Assembly: GCA_963702995.1 (NCBI GenBank)
Contig: OY969783.1
Location: forward strand, 6,634,001-6,698,000
Direction: 5' to 3'
Length of the DNA stretch: 64,000 bases
Origin: MFD04580-c1 sp963702995
Lineage (GTDB): Bacteria > Planctomycetota > Phycisphaerae > Tepidisphaerales > Tepidisphaeraceae
Made by a program: the position numbers and the translations under genes. This document shows positions 49,493-58,172 of the stretch, piece after piece. Under the pieces are notes generated by a model. That model saw nothing but the letters and a program-made list of their open reading frames with translations. It was not told where the DNA came from and searched no databases. The first letter of the stretch is position 1. Every line of letters starts with the position of its first letter.

Positions 49493-49799
49493 GGAGTCCT
49501 TCCTCAAAAGAAGAGATCGAGTCGCCAACGGGCCGTCCCCGTTGAGAGAGACTGTTAACCGAGAATTCGAGGATCCGCAAGCGGCAATCGGGTGATGGCG
49601 GGGCTTGCGCGCCCGCCCGTGCGGTCGGGCTGGATTCGCACGGCATCGTGGGCCCGTTCGCAAGGGCCAACGGGGCACCTCGCGCTTGGCCAGCGGGCAA
49701 CAAGCGGGAGCGGCGGGGGGTATGACCAGCGGGCGCGGCGGGCAACGGCGGCGGACGGCCGCTCCCCCGCGTCAGCCCCGCCCGTCACGGAGCCCCAGG
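49493..49799. other. Intergenic region, divergent promoters
   Basis: About 300 bases between the small membrane gene and the oxidoreductase. No gene is convincing. Near 49777-49798 it holds CGCCCGTCACGGAGC, a variant of the repeat seen at 54359 and 54490. Confidence 0.4.
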
Positions 49800-50807
49800 A
49801 TGACCCGACACACACGCCCTCGTCCGCTCACGCCTTCCGCTTCATCGGGCCGCCGAGGCGGGCGGGGGCCTGAAGCCGGGGCGGCCCCGTCGCGGCGCGA
49901 CGTTCTGAGGTCCGCGGTGGCCGGGGCGGCCGGGCTCTGGGTTTCCGGGCACGGCGTCTGGGTGCGTGCCGAGTCAACCGGGCCCGATTCAAGACCGGTC
50001 GCCCGCGGCGACAAGCTGAACATCGGGTTGATCGGCGTTACCGGCCGGGCCGAAGGGAGCATCACCGAAGAGAACAACGCGATCTCCAACGAGAACATCG
50101 TGGCGATCTGCGACGTTGACGAGAAGAACCTCGCCAAAGGCGCCCATCGGTTTGAAGCGGCCGCCACGTATCGGGACTTCCGCAAGCTGCTCGATCGGAC
50201 GGACCTGGACGCTGTCGTAATCAGCACGCCCGACCACACGCACGCCGCCGCCACGCTCCTGGCGCTGAACTCCGGGCGACACGTCTATTGTGAAAAGCCG
50301 CTTACGCATACGGTGGACGAGGCGCGTCGCGTCATGGCGGCCGCCGCTCGTCATCGGCGGGTGACGCAGATGGGGACGCAGATTCACGCCGGCTCCAACT
50401 ACCGCAGGGTGGTCGAGCTGATTCGCAGCGGCGCGATTCGGCCCGTAAGCGAGGCGCACGTCTTCTGCGCTAAGAGCTGGTCGAGCCGAGGCGAGCCGAC
50501 GGATCAAACGCCGGTCCCGGCAAACCTGGACTATGACCTTTGGCTCGGCCCCCTCCCCGCGCGCCCGTACCACAAGGATTACCATCCGGCGTCCTGGCGT
50601 CGCTACTGGGCCTTTGGGACCGGGACGCTGGGTGACATGGCATGCCACTTCATGGACCTGCCGTTCTGGGCGCTGGCGCTTCGCACGCCGACGAAGGTCC
50701 GGCCAAGGCCCGCCGGTCAACGAATTTGGCTGCCCCGAATCGCTCACCGTCCGCTACGAGTTCCCCGCGATGGAAGGGCGAGGGCCCGTGCGGCTGTCCT
50801 GGTATGA
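49800..50807 (+). CDS. Gfo/Idh/MocA-family oxidoreductase with Tat signal, N-terminal part
   Basis: An NAD(P)-dependent oxidoreductase of the Gfo/Idh/MocA type. A twin-arginine signal is visible (PSRRDVLRSAVAGAAGLWVS, Arg 32-33), so the protein is probably exported folded with its cofactor. The Rossmann motif is variant (LNIGLIGVTGRAEGS). The catalytic motif YCEKPLTHTVDEARR is present, as is the family block PANLDYDLWLGPLPARPYHK. ATG 49800 has GGAG eight bases upstream. Near 50700 the frame shifts by +1; the rest of the C-terminal domain lies in the next frame and the last 35 residues here are out of frame. Planctomycetes encode many such enzymes, likely for sugar derivatives. Confidence 0.9.
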   Translation: MTRHTRPRPLTPSASSGRRGGRGPEAGAAPSRRDVLRSAVAGAAGLWVSGHGVWVRAESTGPDSRPVARGDKLNIGLIGVTGRAEGSITEENNAISNENIVAICDVDEKNLAKGAHRFEAAATYRDFRKLLDRTDLDAVVISTPDHTHAAATLLALNSGRHVYCEKPLTHTVDEARRVMAAAARHRRVTQMGTQIHAGSNYRRVVELIRSGAIRPVSEAHVFCAKSWSSRGEPTDQTPVPANLDYDLWLGPLPARPYHKDYHPASWRRYWAFGTGTLGDMACHFMDLPFWALALRTPTKVRPRPAGQRIWLPRIAHRPLRVPRDGRARARAAVLV

Positions 50808-51210
50808 CGGCGGCGCGCTGCCCGAGGCGTACGCCTCCTGGAAGCTGCCGCCCGACCGAAAGAACGGCGTCGTTTTTATCGGCGAGAAGGGGTATCTCTT
50901 CGCCGACTACTCGACCTGGAAGCTCTATCCCGAAGCCGATTTCGCGGACTTCAAGCCGCCGCCCCGCACGATCGAGGAATCGATCGGGCATCATCGGGAG
51001 TGGCTGGCGGCTTGCCGCGCCAACGACCCGGCCGCGACGACCTGCCGGTTCGAATACAGCGGCCTCCTGACCGAGACGGTCCTGCTCGGGACCGTCGCCT
51101 ACCGGACGGGAAAGGCCCTGGAATGGGATCACGAATCGCTGAAGGCCACCAACTGCGCGGACGCCGACCAATTCATCCACGGTGAGTATCGTTCGGGCTG
51201 GGGGATGTAG
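50703..51210 (+). CDS. Gfo/Idh/MocA-family oxidoreductase, C-terminal part
   Basis: Continues the preceding piece: GPPVNEFGCPESLTVRYEFP, then LSWYDGGALPE, GVVFIGEKGYLFADYSTWK and HREWLAACRANDPAATTCRF, which are the standard blocks of the C-terminal sandwich domain of this subfamily. It ends with LKATNCADADQFIHGEYRSG. There is no ribosome site at its head. Joined, the enzyme has about 470 residues, normal for Tat-exported planctomycete members. Confidence 0.85.
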
Positions 51211-51671
51211 CTCATCTCGCTTCGTCCCCGTCTGCGACACGTCTCTTTCAACTCGCTCTCTCGGCTGTGCGGGCGGCCGACGCGCCCGACCGGTGTGATC
51301 GTTGCGCGCCCGCCACGGGACCAGGCGGGCCGTCACCCCAAACGGCCGCCCGCCCGCCACCACTTCCCCGTTCACGGCGCCTTGTGCCGCCTTTGCGGCG
51401 CCGCGTGACGTCCTCCCGGCGGCCGGGGGCACCCCGGCAGGCCAGTCTTCGCCCCAGCAACTGGTTAAGGGTTCTTATCGGGCGTCCGATAATCAGCATT
51501 TTATCAGTATTACCCACATCGTCCGAATTGCCTCAAGCCCCCCGTTTTTCAGCCGATCCAACTCCGGTCGAAGTGTGAGTCGCCGCAGGAGAAGACGGCA
51601 TCTCGCACTTCGGTCAAGCCGCAAGCCCCCAACTTCGGGGGCGTCGGCGGCGGGCATTCACCGGAGGCAAC
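51211..51671 (+). other. Intergenic region upstream of the beta-helix gene
   Basis: About 460 bases without a convincing gene. The AT-richer stretch near 51460-51515 (TTCTTATCGG, TTTTATCAGTATTACC) is a plausible promoter zone. The 100 bases before the start fold into two hairpins (see 51569-51651). Confidence 0.45.
51569..51651 (+). promoter_or_regulatory. Two-hairpin leader upstream of the beta-helix gene
   Basis: CGAAGTGTGAG (51569-51579) pairs with CTCGCACTTCG (51602-51612), with one G-U pair. GCCGC plus GCCCCC (51618-51630) pairs with GGGGGC plus GCGGC (51637-51651) across an AACTTC loop. The second hairpin ends about 15 bases before the GGAGG ribosome site, so it could affect translation. 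It is not a recognised riboswitch. Confidence 0.35.
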
Positions 51672-54347
51672 GTGGCTGGCGCGACGACCCTGCTGGAGCG
51701 AAAGAACGGGAAGCAGAAGCGATCCGCAAAGCGCCCAGCCGCCCGAAAGCCACATGGCGCCAAGCCCCGTCGATCCGGCGCGCAGCACGCCCGTCCGGGC
51801 GCCGGCAACGCCGCTCATCACGAGGCGCGGGTCGAGGGGGCCGGCCGCGATGACGCCGCCGCGATCAGCGGGCTCGATCCGTCCAACGTCCGGTTCCGCG
51901 CAGCCGAGGAACGATCCGCTGTCGAGCAGGTCTCGGCGACGATGGAAGTGTTGGAATCGCGCGACCTGATGTCGGTTTCGACCGACGCCGCCGGTTGGAC
52001 CGTCGTCACCCCCGCGGCCGACTCGCGCATCGTCTATGTGAGCAGCTCGCAGGGGAACGATCTGAACACCGGCCTCTCCGCCAGCTCGCCAGTCAAGACG
52101 ATCGCCAGGGGCGAATCGCTGCTCAGGAACGATTCCGCCGACGAGCTCCTTCTCAAGCGTGGCGATACCTGGCATGAATCGCTCGGCCGCTGGAAGCTGA
52201 CGGGCCGGTCGGCGCAGGAGCCGATGCTGATCGGCGCCTACGGCACCGGTGAGCGGCCGCTCCTGGCGACGGGCCTTCAGTCGGCGTTCATCACTGGCGC
52301 CTCATCGGCACCGGAAATCGACCACGTCTCCTTGATCGGGCTCAGCTTCTGGTGCGACGGGCGTGACCCATCCGTCGCCGGCTACTCCCCCAGGACGTCA
52401 GTGATGGGCATCGCCCTGCCGGCCAAGAGCGATGGTCTGCTGATCGAAGACTGCAAGATCGCCGACTACACGACAAACATCACCGTCGTGCCGTACTTTG
52501 GCAACAACTCGAACCTGACGATCCGCCGCTCGGTCATCGTGGACGCGTACTCGGTCACCAGCGAGCACTCGCAGGGGATCTTCATCTCGGGGGTGAACGG
52601 CTTTACGCTTGAAGAGAACACGCTCGACCACAACGGTTGGAACGAGCAGGTCCCCGGCGCGGTGCCGACCACGTTCAATCACGACGCCTACCTCGCCTAT
52701 GACGACACTGGTGTGGTGGTGCGCGGCAACGTCTTCAGCCGCGCATCGAGCCACGGGTTGCAGGCCCGCAGCGGCGGCGACATACAGAACAACCTCTTCT
52801 TCGACGATGCGATCGGCATGTCGTTCGGGCTGGTGCATGGCGCGCCGCTGCACGTGGGCGGGGTGAGCGGGATCGTCAGCGGCAACGTCTTCGAAGGCGG
52901 CCGCAATATCGGCCCGCTCGGCCGAGGGGTGGGGATCGAGCTGGGGAACGTCAAGGCCGGCAGCGGCACGACGATCACGGACAACCTCTTTGCCCACGGC
53001 ATCGCCGGCGTCGGCCCGGCCATCGACCTGGAGGCGTGCAGCGGCGTGACCAACGGGTGGGCGGCCGTCGGGATCAACGACCTGACGATCAGCAACAACG
53101 TCATCTACGACTGGGCCGGCGGGATCACCCTATCGTCCGGGCTCCAGGCCGGCGCGTCGGGGATCAACGGGTTGAACCATCTGACCGTCAGGGGGAACGT
53201 CTTCGATCGGATTCAGACGGGGCAGGTCCTCGAGCACGTCGCGGCGTTCGACCCGTCGCAGGAGAAGTGGTCGGGCAACAGCTACAACACCGTCACGACG
53301 AACAATAGCTGGGTGAACTACCCGGCGAACCCCTTGGGGTGGGGCGCGTGGGTGAACGCTTACGATTCGGGCAACGTGGCGGCCCCCTCGTACTCCGGGA
53401 CCGGGCGCTCTCTCGGGTCTTACCTGTCGAGCATCGGCGGCAATGCGTCGAATGGGTCGGCGGCGTTCGCCGCGATGGCGCGCCAGCAGTCGCACCAGTC
53501 GTGGGAGTCGAACGCCAGCGCCGTGACTGTGGCGACTTACCTTCGCGCCGGTTTCAACCTGACTCCGGTCGGGCCGACGCCCACTCCGAATCCGACGCCG
53601 ACTCCGGAACCCACGCCGACCCCGGGGCCCACGCCCACTCCGACACCGAATCCGGCGCCGGCCCCGACGCCGAGCCCCACGCCGGCCCCCACCCCGACGC
53701 CCGTGGGCTCGCCGAGGCCGACGCCGAAGCCGACCCCGACTCCGAGCCCCACGCCGGCCCCGGTCGCAACGCCTAAGCCGACGCCCGCGCCAAAGCCGAC
53801 GCCCGCGCCAAAGCCGACGCCCGCGCCAAAGCCGACGCCTAATCCGACATCGACGCCGGTGGCAACGCCGAAGCCGACCCCCGCGCCGAAACCGACGCCG
53901 GCGCCGGTCCCCACGCCCGTTCCGTCACCGGTTCCGCCTGTCGGCAATGTCGGGGCCGGGTCACACCCCAAGGCGGCGCATGCCCCCAAGCCGCCGAAAG
54001 TGCGCCGCGTCGCTCTGCACGGGCGGGGGCATCGCCCGCAGCGGCTGATGATCAAGCTTTCGTCCGACTCCGGCCGCAACCTGCACGCGGACGACTTGAT
54101 CCTCGTCGATTCAACCGGCACCGACGTCCCGGCCTCGGCGATGACGGTCACGTACGACGCGGCCCATCGCACCGCGACCTGGCAGTTCCCCGGCCTCCCC
54201 GGCGGCCGCCTCCCGACGGGTCGCTACGAGCTGATCCTCCGTGCCGCCAACGTGATCAACGCCGCCGGGCAGCACTTAGACGGCAACGGCAACGGCGTCG
54301 GCGGCGACGATTTCATCTGCCCGCATCACCTCCTGTCCCACCACTGA
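51672..54347 (+). CDS. Secreted right-handed beta-helix protein with Pro/Thr linker
   Basis: An 891-residue surface or secreted protein. A basic N-terminus (LLERKNGKQKRSAKRP) and the motif VLESRDLMSVS near residue 93 resemble the LEPRxLL-type N-terminal motif of planctomycete exported proteins. Residues 110-600 form a parallel beta-helix (YVSSSQGNDLNTGLSASSPV; then repeated NN.F, GN.F and DN.F turns such as GNVFSRASSHGLQARSGG). Residues 635-755 are a Pro/Thr-rich linker of PTP repeats. The last 100 residues form a beta domain ending DGNGNGVGGDDFICP. Such helices often bind or cleave polysaccharide; no catalytic triad could be identified. It starts at GTG with GGAGG upstream. Confidence 0.88.
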   Translation: MAGATTLLERKNGKQKRSAKRPAARKPHGAKPRRSGAQHARPGAGNAAHHEARVEGAGRDDAAAISGLDPSNVRFRAAEERSAVEQVSATMEVLESRDLMSVSTDAAGWTVVTPAADSRIVYVSSSQGNDLNTGLSASSPVKTIARGESLLRNDSADELLLKRGDTWHESLGRWKLTGRSAQEPMLIGAYGTGERPLLATGLQSAFITGASSAPEIDHVSLIGLSFWCDGRDPSVAGYSPRTSVMGIALPAKSDGLLIEDCKIADYTTNITVVPYFGNNSNLTIRRSVIVDAYSVTSEHSQGIFISGVNGFTLEENTLDHNGWNEQVPGAVPTTFNHDAYLAYDDTGVVVRGNVFSRASSHGLQARSGGDIQNNLFFDDAIGMSFGLVHGAPLHVGGVSGIVSGNVFEGGRNIGPLGRGVGIELGNVKAGSGTTITDNLFAHGIAGVGPAIDLEACSGVTNGWAAVGINDLTISNNVIYDWAGGITLSSGLQAGASGINGLNHLTVRGNVFDRIQTGQVLEHVAAFDPSQEKWSGNSYNTVTTNNSWVNYPANPLGWGAWVNAYDSGNVAAPSYSGTGRSLGSYLSSIGGNASNGSAAFAAMARQQSHQSWESNASAVTVATYLRAGFNLTPVGPTPTPNPTPTPEPTPTPGPTPTPTPNPAPAPTPSPTPAPTPTPVGSPRPTPKPTPTPSPTPAPVATPKPTPAPKPTPAPKPTPAPKPTPNPTSTPVATPKPTPAPKPTPAPVPTPVPSPVPPVGNVGAGSHPKAAHAPKPPKVRRVALHGRGHRPQRLMIKLSSDSGRNLHADDLILVDSTGTDVPASAMTVTYDAAHRTATWQFPGLPGGRLPTGRYELILRAANVINAAGQHLDGNGNGVGGDDFICPHHLLSHH
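53775..53834 (+). repeat. 18-bp tandem repeat within the Pro/Thr linker
   Basis: Three exact copies of the 18-base unit AAGCCGACGCCCGCGCCA (53775-53828) followed by a partial copy. They encode KPTPAP repeats. The wider 53574-53935 stretch is built of 6-base PT/TP codon pairs. This is a coding repeat likely to vary in length between strains. Confidence 0.9.
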
Positions 54348-54444
54348 CGGCGCCAGACGCGCCGCGCCCGTCAGGGAGCAAGCTGTCGCCTTATTCGGCG
54401 ACTGACCCGTACGACGAGCGTCTGATGCCCGCCCGCGGCGGGCC

Positions 54445-54508
54445 CGCTTCCTGGCGGGTCGCGGCTCGCCGAACAGGCCACCAACGAGCCGCGCCCGTCA
54501 GGAAGCGG
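54445..54508. repeat. Imperfect inverted repeat (CCGCGCCCGTCAGGAAGCGG type)
   Basis: CGCTTCCTGGCGGGTCGCGG (54445-54464, then CTCG) is the inverted partner of CGAGCCGCGCCCGTCAGGAA (54485-54504, then GCG), with one mismatch and one bulge. Another half-copy lies at 54357-54376. It may act as a terminator for the beta-helix gene as well as being a dispersed repeat. Confidence 0.65.
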
Positions 54509-54591
54509 TCTTAGACCGCTCCGCCGTGCGCCGGTGAGCCAACAGACGCCCCGCGCCACGCGCGCTCTTCATTTGGGCAACGGGTTTCCGT

Positions 54592-54597
54592 TATACT
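54592..54597 (+). promoter_or_regulatory. Possible -10 box just before a start codon
   Basis: TATACT ends only six bases before ATG 54604. With normal spacing, transcription would begin at or next to the ATG, giving a leaderless mRNA. The -35 (TTCATT-like) is weak. Confidence 0.35.
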
Positions 54598-54603
54598 CCG
54601 GTC

Positions 54604-54882
54604 ATGGACGACGCTATCCGTCAGAAGCTTGCACCGGGCGCGCTGGTTCGCGTGACCCAGCAGATCGCCGCCGCCACCTACACCCTCACGACGGAAATCG
54701 TCGGGACGGTGGTCGAGTACCGTCAGAAGATGACCGGCAGTTGGTACGCCCACAGCCGCGACGACAAACTCTGGCTCGACCGCCTCCTCATCCGCAAGGC
54801 CGACGGGGAGCTGACAACGCTCAACCTGGACGAGTTCACCCACATCGAGATCGACGCCGCACCTGCGGTCGGCGCAAAGTAA
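54604..54882 (+). CDS. Hypothetical protein (92 aa)
   Basis: A 92-residue soluble protein: MDDAIRQKLAPGALVRVTQQ, then a beta-rich core (TYTLTTEIVGTVVEYRQKMT, GSWYAHSRDDKLWLDRLLIR) and TTLNLDEFTHIEIDAA. The arrangement of basic and Trp residues resembles small beta-barrel nucleic-acid or ligand binders, and I have seen similar short proteins in planctomycete genomes, but no function is known. It lacks a clear ribosome site and may be leaderless. The PfkB kinase follows 63 bases later on the same strand. Confidence 0.75.
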   Translation: MDDAIRQKLAPGALVRVTQQIAAATYTLTTEIVGTVVEYRQKMTGSWYAHSRDDKLWLDRLLIRKADGELTTLNLDEFTHIEIDAAPAVGAK

Positions 54883-54945
54883 GGACAAGGCCCGACTCCC
54901 GCGGCCGCCCGAACCCTCCGCCGGCAACGCACGTCTACCCGCGCT

Positions 54946-55875
54946 ATGGATGCCGCCCTCTTCGGCCTGATCGTCGCCGACCTCATCGCCGAGCCGATGG
55001 ACCTGCGGCGGCCGCCGGCGGCCGGGGGGCTCTCGATCCTCAATTCGCTTCAGCTCACCACCGGCGGGAACGTCTGCAACTCCGGCGTCGCGATGACGAA
55101 GCTCGGCATGAACGTGGCGGCCGCCGGGTTGGTCGGCAACGACGTGCTCGGGGCGGCCGTGGTCGATCGCCTCCGATTGGCGGGCCTGGATACCTCGGCG
55201 ATCGCCACCACCGACCGAGCCCAGACCAGCGCCTCGATCGTCGCCGTCGAACCGACCGGAGAACGCTGCTTCTTCCATACCCCCGGCGTCACCGCATGGC
55301 TCGACGCCGACGTCTTTCGAAGCTGCTTTCCGGTCTTCCAGCGGTGCAAATGGCTTCAGATCGGCTATTTCGGCCTCCTCCCGCGGCTGACGCCGGACCT
55401 TCCCGACCTGCTGGCCGAACTCCGCCAAGCGGCGCCGCGGCTGCAGATCGCACTGGACACAGTCAACCCCCCGGCCGCTCGGTCATTGCTGGAGCCGATC
55501 CTTCCGCACCTCGACCTCTTCGCCCCAAGCCGCACCGAGGCGGCCGCCTTGACGGGTGAGAGCGACCCGGCCCGCATGGCGGCCGCGTTCCGTCAACACA
55601 TGCCCAGCGGCCGAATCGGGATCAAGCTTGACGCCGAAGGGTGCTATTTGGACGACGGCCGCTCCGCCTTCCACGTCCCGGCCGCCCGGGTGACGGTGAT
55701 CGATACGACCGGCGCCGGCGACACGTGGTTCGGCGCGCTGCTGACGACATTGATCCACGAGATGCCCCTCGACCGCGCCGGCCGCTTCGCCAACCGCGCC
55801 GCGGCCGACTGCTGCACCGCTCTCGGCGCTTCGGCAGGGGTCCGCTCGTTCGAAGAGACAGTGTCGCGGATGTGA
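54946..55875 (+). CDS. PfkB-family carbohydrate kinase
   Basis: A 309-residue sugar kinase of the ribokinase/PfkB fold. It carries signature 1 (LTTGGNVCNSGVAMTKLGM, with GLVGNDVLG) and signature 2 (VIDTTGAGDTWFGALLTTLI) with the catalytic Asp in GAGD. The substrate-lid strands and DLFAPSRTEAAALTG are present. The family phosphorylates ribose, fructose, tagatose 6-phosphate, adenosine and others; the substrate cannot be named from sequence. The N-terminus (MDAALFGLIVADLIAEPMDL) is a normal start. No transport or isomerase genes are nearby. Confidence 0.93.
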   Translation: MDAALFGLIVADLIAEPMDLRRPPAAGGLSILNSLQLTTGGNVCNSGVAMTKLGMNVAAAGLVGNDVLGAAVVDRLRLAGLDTSAIATTDRAQTSASIVAVEPTGERCFFHTPGVTAWLDADVFRSCFPVFQRCKWLQIGYFGLLPRLTPDLPDLLAELRQAAPRLQIALDTVNPPAARSLLEPILPHLDLFAPSRTEAAALTGESDPARMAAAFRQHMPSGRIGIKLDAEGCYLDDGRSAFHVPAARVTVIDTTGAGDTWFGALLTTLIHEMPLDRAGRFANRAAADCCTALGASAGVRSFEETVSRM

Positions 55876-55925
55876 GGCGGCCACGTCAGTTCGTGAAGGT
55901 CGCGTGGTCGAAGCGGCGACCGTAG

Positions 55926-56010
55926 CGACTGCATCGCGGTCCGCCACAGGGCGAGTCTATGAAGCGGCCCTGCCGGTGGGACAGGCGACGTGCCGACCGC
56001 AGTGCGGTCC
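55926..56010. repeat. GGACCGC palindromes, further copies
   Basis: GACTGCATCGCGGTCC near 55927-55942 and GACCGCAGTGCGGTC at 55995-56009, the latter an almost perfect palindrome. A third related copy (GGACTGCATCACGGTCC) is near 59399-59415. They match the pair at 5965-6058. Confidence 0.45.
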
Positions 56011-56057
56011 CCGCGGTTCAGTGTCACTGGTGGGGGAAAATGGCCAATGCATGGGCG

Positions 56058-56735
56058 TTAGGATTTTTCTTCGTCCAGCTCCGCCCGGAGCAGGATCGCG
56101 ACCTTTCGCGCCGTCTCAAGGCGGCGGAGGGCGATCTTGCGGACGGCGTCGAAATGGAAGCCGTCTTTCAGCCGGGCTTCCCAGTAGCCGTATTGCTCGC
56201 GCTTATCGAGGCCGTTGGCGAGCTGGATGACGCCTTCGCCCTGGCGGGCGAGCTGGCCGGCGAGGAGGGCGAAACCGGTGAGGCCGAAGTCGTCTAGGTT
56301 GACCGCGTCGGCCAGAAGCTTGGCCTCTTCGACCATCGGCGATCGGTGGGGCATCTCGCGGAGGATGCGGGTGGCCCGGTCAAGCAGGCTTTCGTCGGTG
56401 TCGGCGGGGGCGATGCTGAGGAGCATCTCGGCCGCCTCCTCGGCGCGGTCGCGGAGGGTGGCCCGGACCGGCCGCCCGGCGGCGGTGGGGCGGCCGCGGC
56501 GCTGGGGGAGTTGCACCGCGTAGCTGGCCAGTTCCAACCCGTCCAGGTCCGGCGGGTTGGTGATGAGGTTCATCTCGACGAGCGCGCGAAGGCGAGCCCA
56601 CAGGCGTCGGGCGTCGTCGAGCAGGCGCGGGCCCACCGTCCCCTGGTCATCGACCGTGGAAAGGGTGCGCTCGAGCGTGAGTCGAAGGTTCTCCTGTAAC
56701 GGCATTGGCATCCGCGGCGCCGGCTCCGAGGCCAT
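56058..56735 (-). CDS. Hypothetical helical protein (225 aa)
   Basis: A mostly helical soluble protein: NLRLTLERTLSTVDDQGTVG, LLDDARRLWARLRALVEMNL, RDRAEEAAEMLLSIAPADTD, then LADAVNLDDFGLTGFALLAG and YGYWEARLKDGFHFDAVRKI. No family is recognised and no signal peptide or membrane helix is seen. ATG 56735 has GGGAG about seven bases upstream, better than the in-frame GTG at 56753. It is convergent with the PfkB gene and divergent from the DUF4190-like gene. The function is unknown. Confidence 0.78.
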   Translation of the reverse strand: MASEPAPRMPMPLQENLRLTLERTLSTVDDQGTVGPRLLDDARRLWARLRALVEMNLITNPPDLDGLELASYAVQLPQRRGRPTAAGRPVRATLRDRAEEAAEMLLSIAPADTDESLLDRATRILREMPHRSPMVEEAKLLADAVNLDDFGLTGFALLAGQLARQGEGVIQLANGLDKREQYGYWEARLKDGFHFDAVRKIALRRLETARKVAILLRAELDEEKS

Positions 56736-57291
56736 GATTTTCTCCCGCTCCACGACCGGCCCCTTGGCGCCCCGCGGTCAAGCAATGCGAGGCGCCCGAA
56801 TTCGTCGGACGGAGGCGCTCGTTCCCCGCGGCCGCTCCATTCGATACCGACCACTTGGCGCTCGATCAGCGCCGGCGACTTGCGGCGTCACCGTCTGATG
56901 AGAACCAGGATGTTCGGATGGACGCTTCAGCGCGGAACAAAACGGACGACCCGCCCCTTGGGTGCCGGCAGTATGAATAGCCGACCCACACCGGAGCCCA
57001 CGATCGCACTGAAGCCAACGAACCCCTGACCACCGGCTTTGGGGCCGCCGGGAGCACCCACTGCCGCGCGGCCGCTTCTGGCTGGCGCCGGGCCAGGCCA
57101 CCCACGATCCAGGCCCACACAGACTGTAATCCCCGGGCGCTGGCGGGTAGTATGCGAGACACGAGGCAGATTTGGAACTGGAAACTCCGTGAAATCCGGA
57201 GAATCGTCTGAGCTTAGCCGTCGCGGGCGAGGCGCTTTTCGTGGGTTCCGAAGTCAGCCGGCGTCGAGGCATTTCACATCGAGGAGGCCGC
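56736..57291. other. Gene-poor region between divergent genes
   Basis: About 555 bases. No complete gene is convincing. On the minus strand, 56927-57118 contains a coding-like tail (GQGFVGFSAIVGSGVGRLFI, then LPAPKGRVVRFVPR) with no good start, perhaps the remnant of a decayed or frameshifted gene. The ribosome site GAGGAGG of the next gene is at its right end. Confidence 0.4.
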
Positions 57292-58056
57292 ATGAGCACG
57301 TCCGGACCGTTCCCGCCACCGCCACCTGGCAATTCAGGCAATCCGCCGGTCGTCCCCAGTTACCAGTCTTACCAGATGGCGCCGCCGTCGAGCGGCGGCG
57401 CTGTCAAAGGGCTGAGCATCGCCGCGTTGATCGTCGGCATCGTGTGCATTCCGCTCGCCCTGATCCCGTTTTGCGGGATCCTCGCCCGGCCTTTCGGGTT
57501 CATCGGGTTGATCCTCGGCGGCGTCGCGATCGGCATGATTGTGAGCAACAAGCGCGGCAAGCTGGGCTTCCCGATCACGGGCGCCGCGTTGAACGTGGTG
57601 GCGCTGATCCTGTCGTTCGTAGTGACGCCAATGTTCACCCGGGCCGTCACGAACGGGTCCAACTCGTTCGGGCAGGCGATCCAGAAGCAGCTACAACAAA
57701 CCGTTGACAACGCATCACGGCAGATGGCGGCCCAAACCAGCCTTGCGGCCGCGAACCGCGCCGCGACCGCGACCACAACCCAGCCGGCCGATGCGACGCC
57801 GACCGATCACACCATCACGCGCGCCGCCTACGGCAAGCTCAAAGATGACATGACGCTCGCCGAAGTGAACGGCGCGATCGGTTTTGACGGCAAGGAAGAA
57901 ACGGACATGGCGGCACCGTTCCCGGCGTTCGGGCAGAATGCCTCGACGGCCACCGGTTCGACTTACACCTGGTCGGACGGGAAAGGTGCGGCCGTCGGCG
58001 TGGTCTTCCGCGACGGCAAACTGCTCGGCCACACCGCCGTGGGCTTAAAGGAGTGA
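57292..58056 (+). CDS. DUF4190-like membrane protein with outer SmpA-like domain
   Basis: A 254-residue protein. A Pro-rich start (SGPFPPPPPGNSGNPP) is followed by three membrane segments (LSIAALIVGIVCIPLALIPF, PFGFIGLILGGVAIGMIVSN, FPITGAALNVVALILSFVVT), resembling DUF4190. The C-terminal 80 residues (AYGKLKDDMTLAEVNGAIGF, then TYTWSDGKGAAVGVVFRDGK) look like the SmpA/OmlA beta domain that ends with a charged strand. GAGGAGG precedes ATG 57292. It is a probable envelope protein of unknown role. Confidence 0.82.
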   Translation: MSTSGPFPPPPPGNSGNPPVVPSYQSYQMAPPSSGGAVKGLSIAALIVGIVCIPLALIPFCGILARPFGFIGLILGGVAIGMIVSNKRGKLGFPITGAALNVVALILSFVVTPMFTRAVTNGSNSFGQAIQKQLQQTVDNASRQMAAQTSLAAANRAATATTTQPADATPTDHTITRAAYGKLKDDMTLAEVNGAIGFDGKEETDMAAPFPAFGQNASTATGSTYTWSDGKGAAVGVVFRDGKLLGHTAVGLKE

Positions 58057-58112
58057 ATGCCGCCGGTGTCCTCGTCCGATCGGCTCTAGCGCCTGATCAA
58101 GCGGACGAGCGG

Positions 58113-58150
58113 CCCTCGCATGGCGGGGCGGTTTGCCCGCCACGCGAGGG
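58113..58150. repeat. Long intergenic stem-loop
   Basis: CCCTCGCATGGCGGG (58113-58127) pairs with CCCGCCACGCGAGGG (58136-58150), with one mismatch in 15 positions and an 8-base loop. It lies between two genes on the same strand and 22 bases before the next start, so it may stop transcription from upstream or limit translation downstream. Confidence 0.6.
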
Positions 58151-58172
58151 CCTCGGGCATGTAAAGAACCAC

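Noticed and set aside
53574..53935. Regular repeats that could suggest a CRISPR array
   Set aside because: The repeats are 6- and 18-base coding units for PTP/KPTPAP with no unique spacers.
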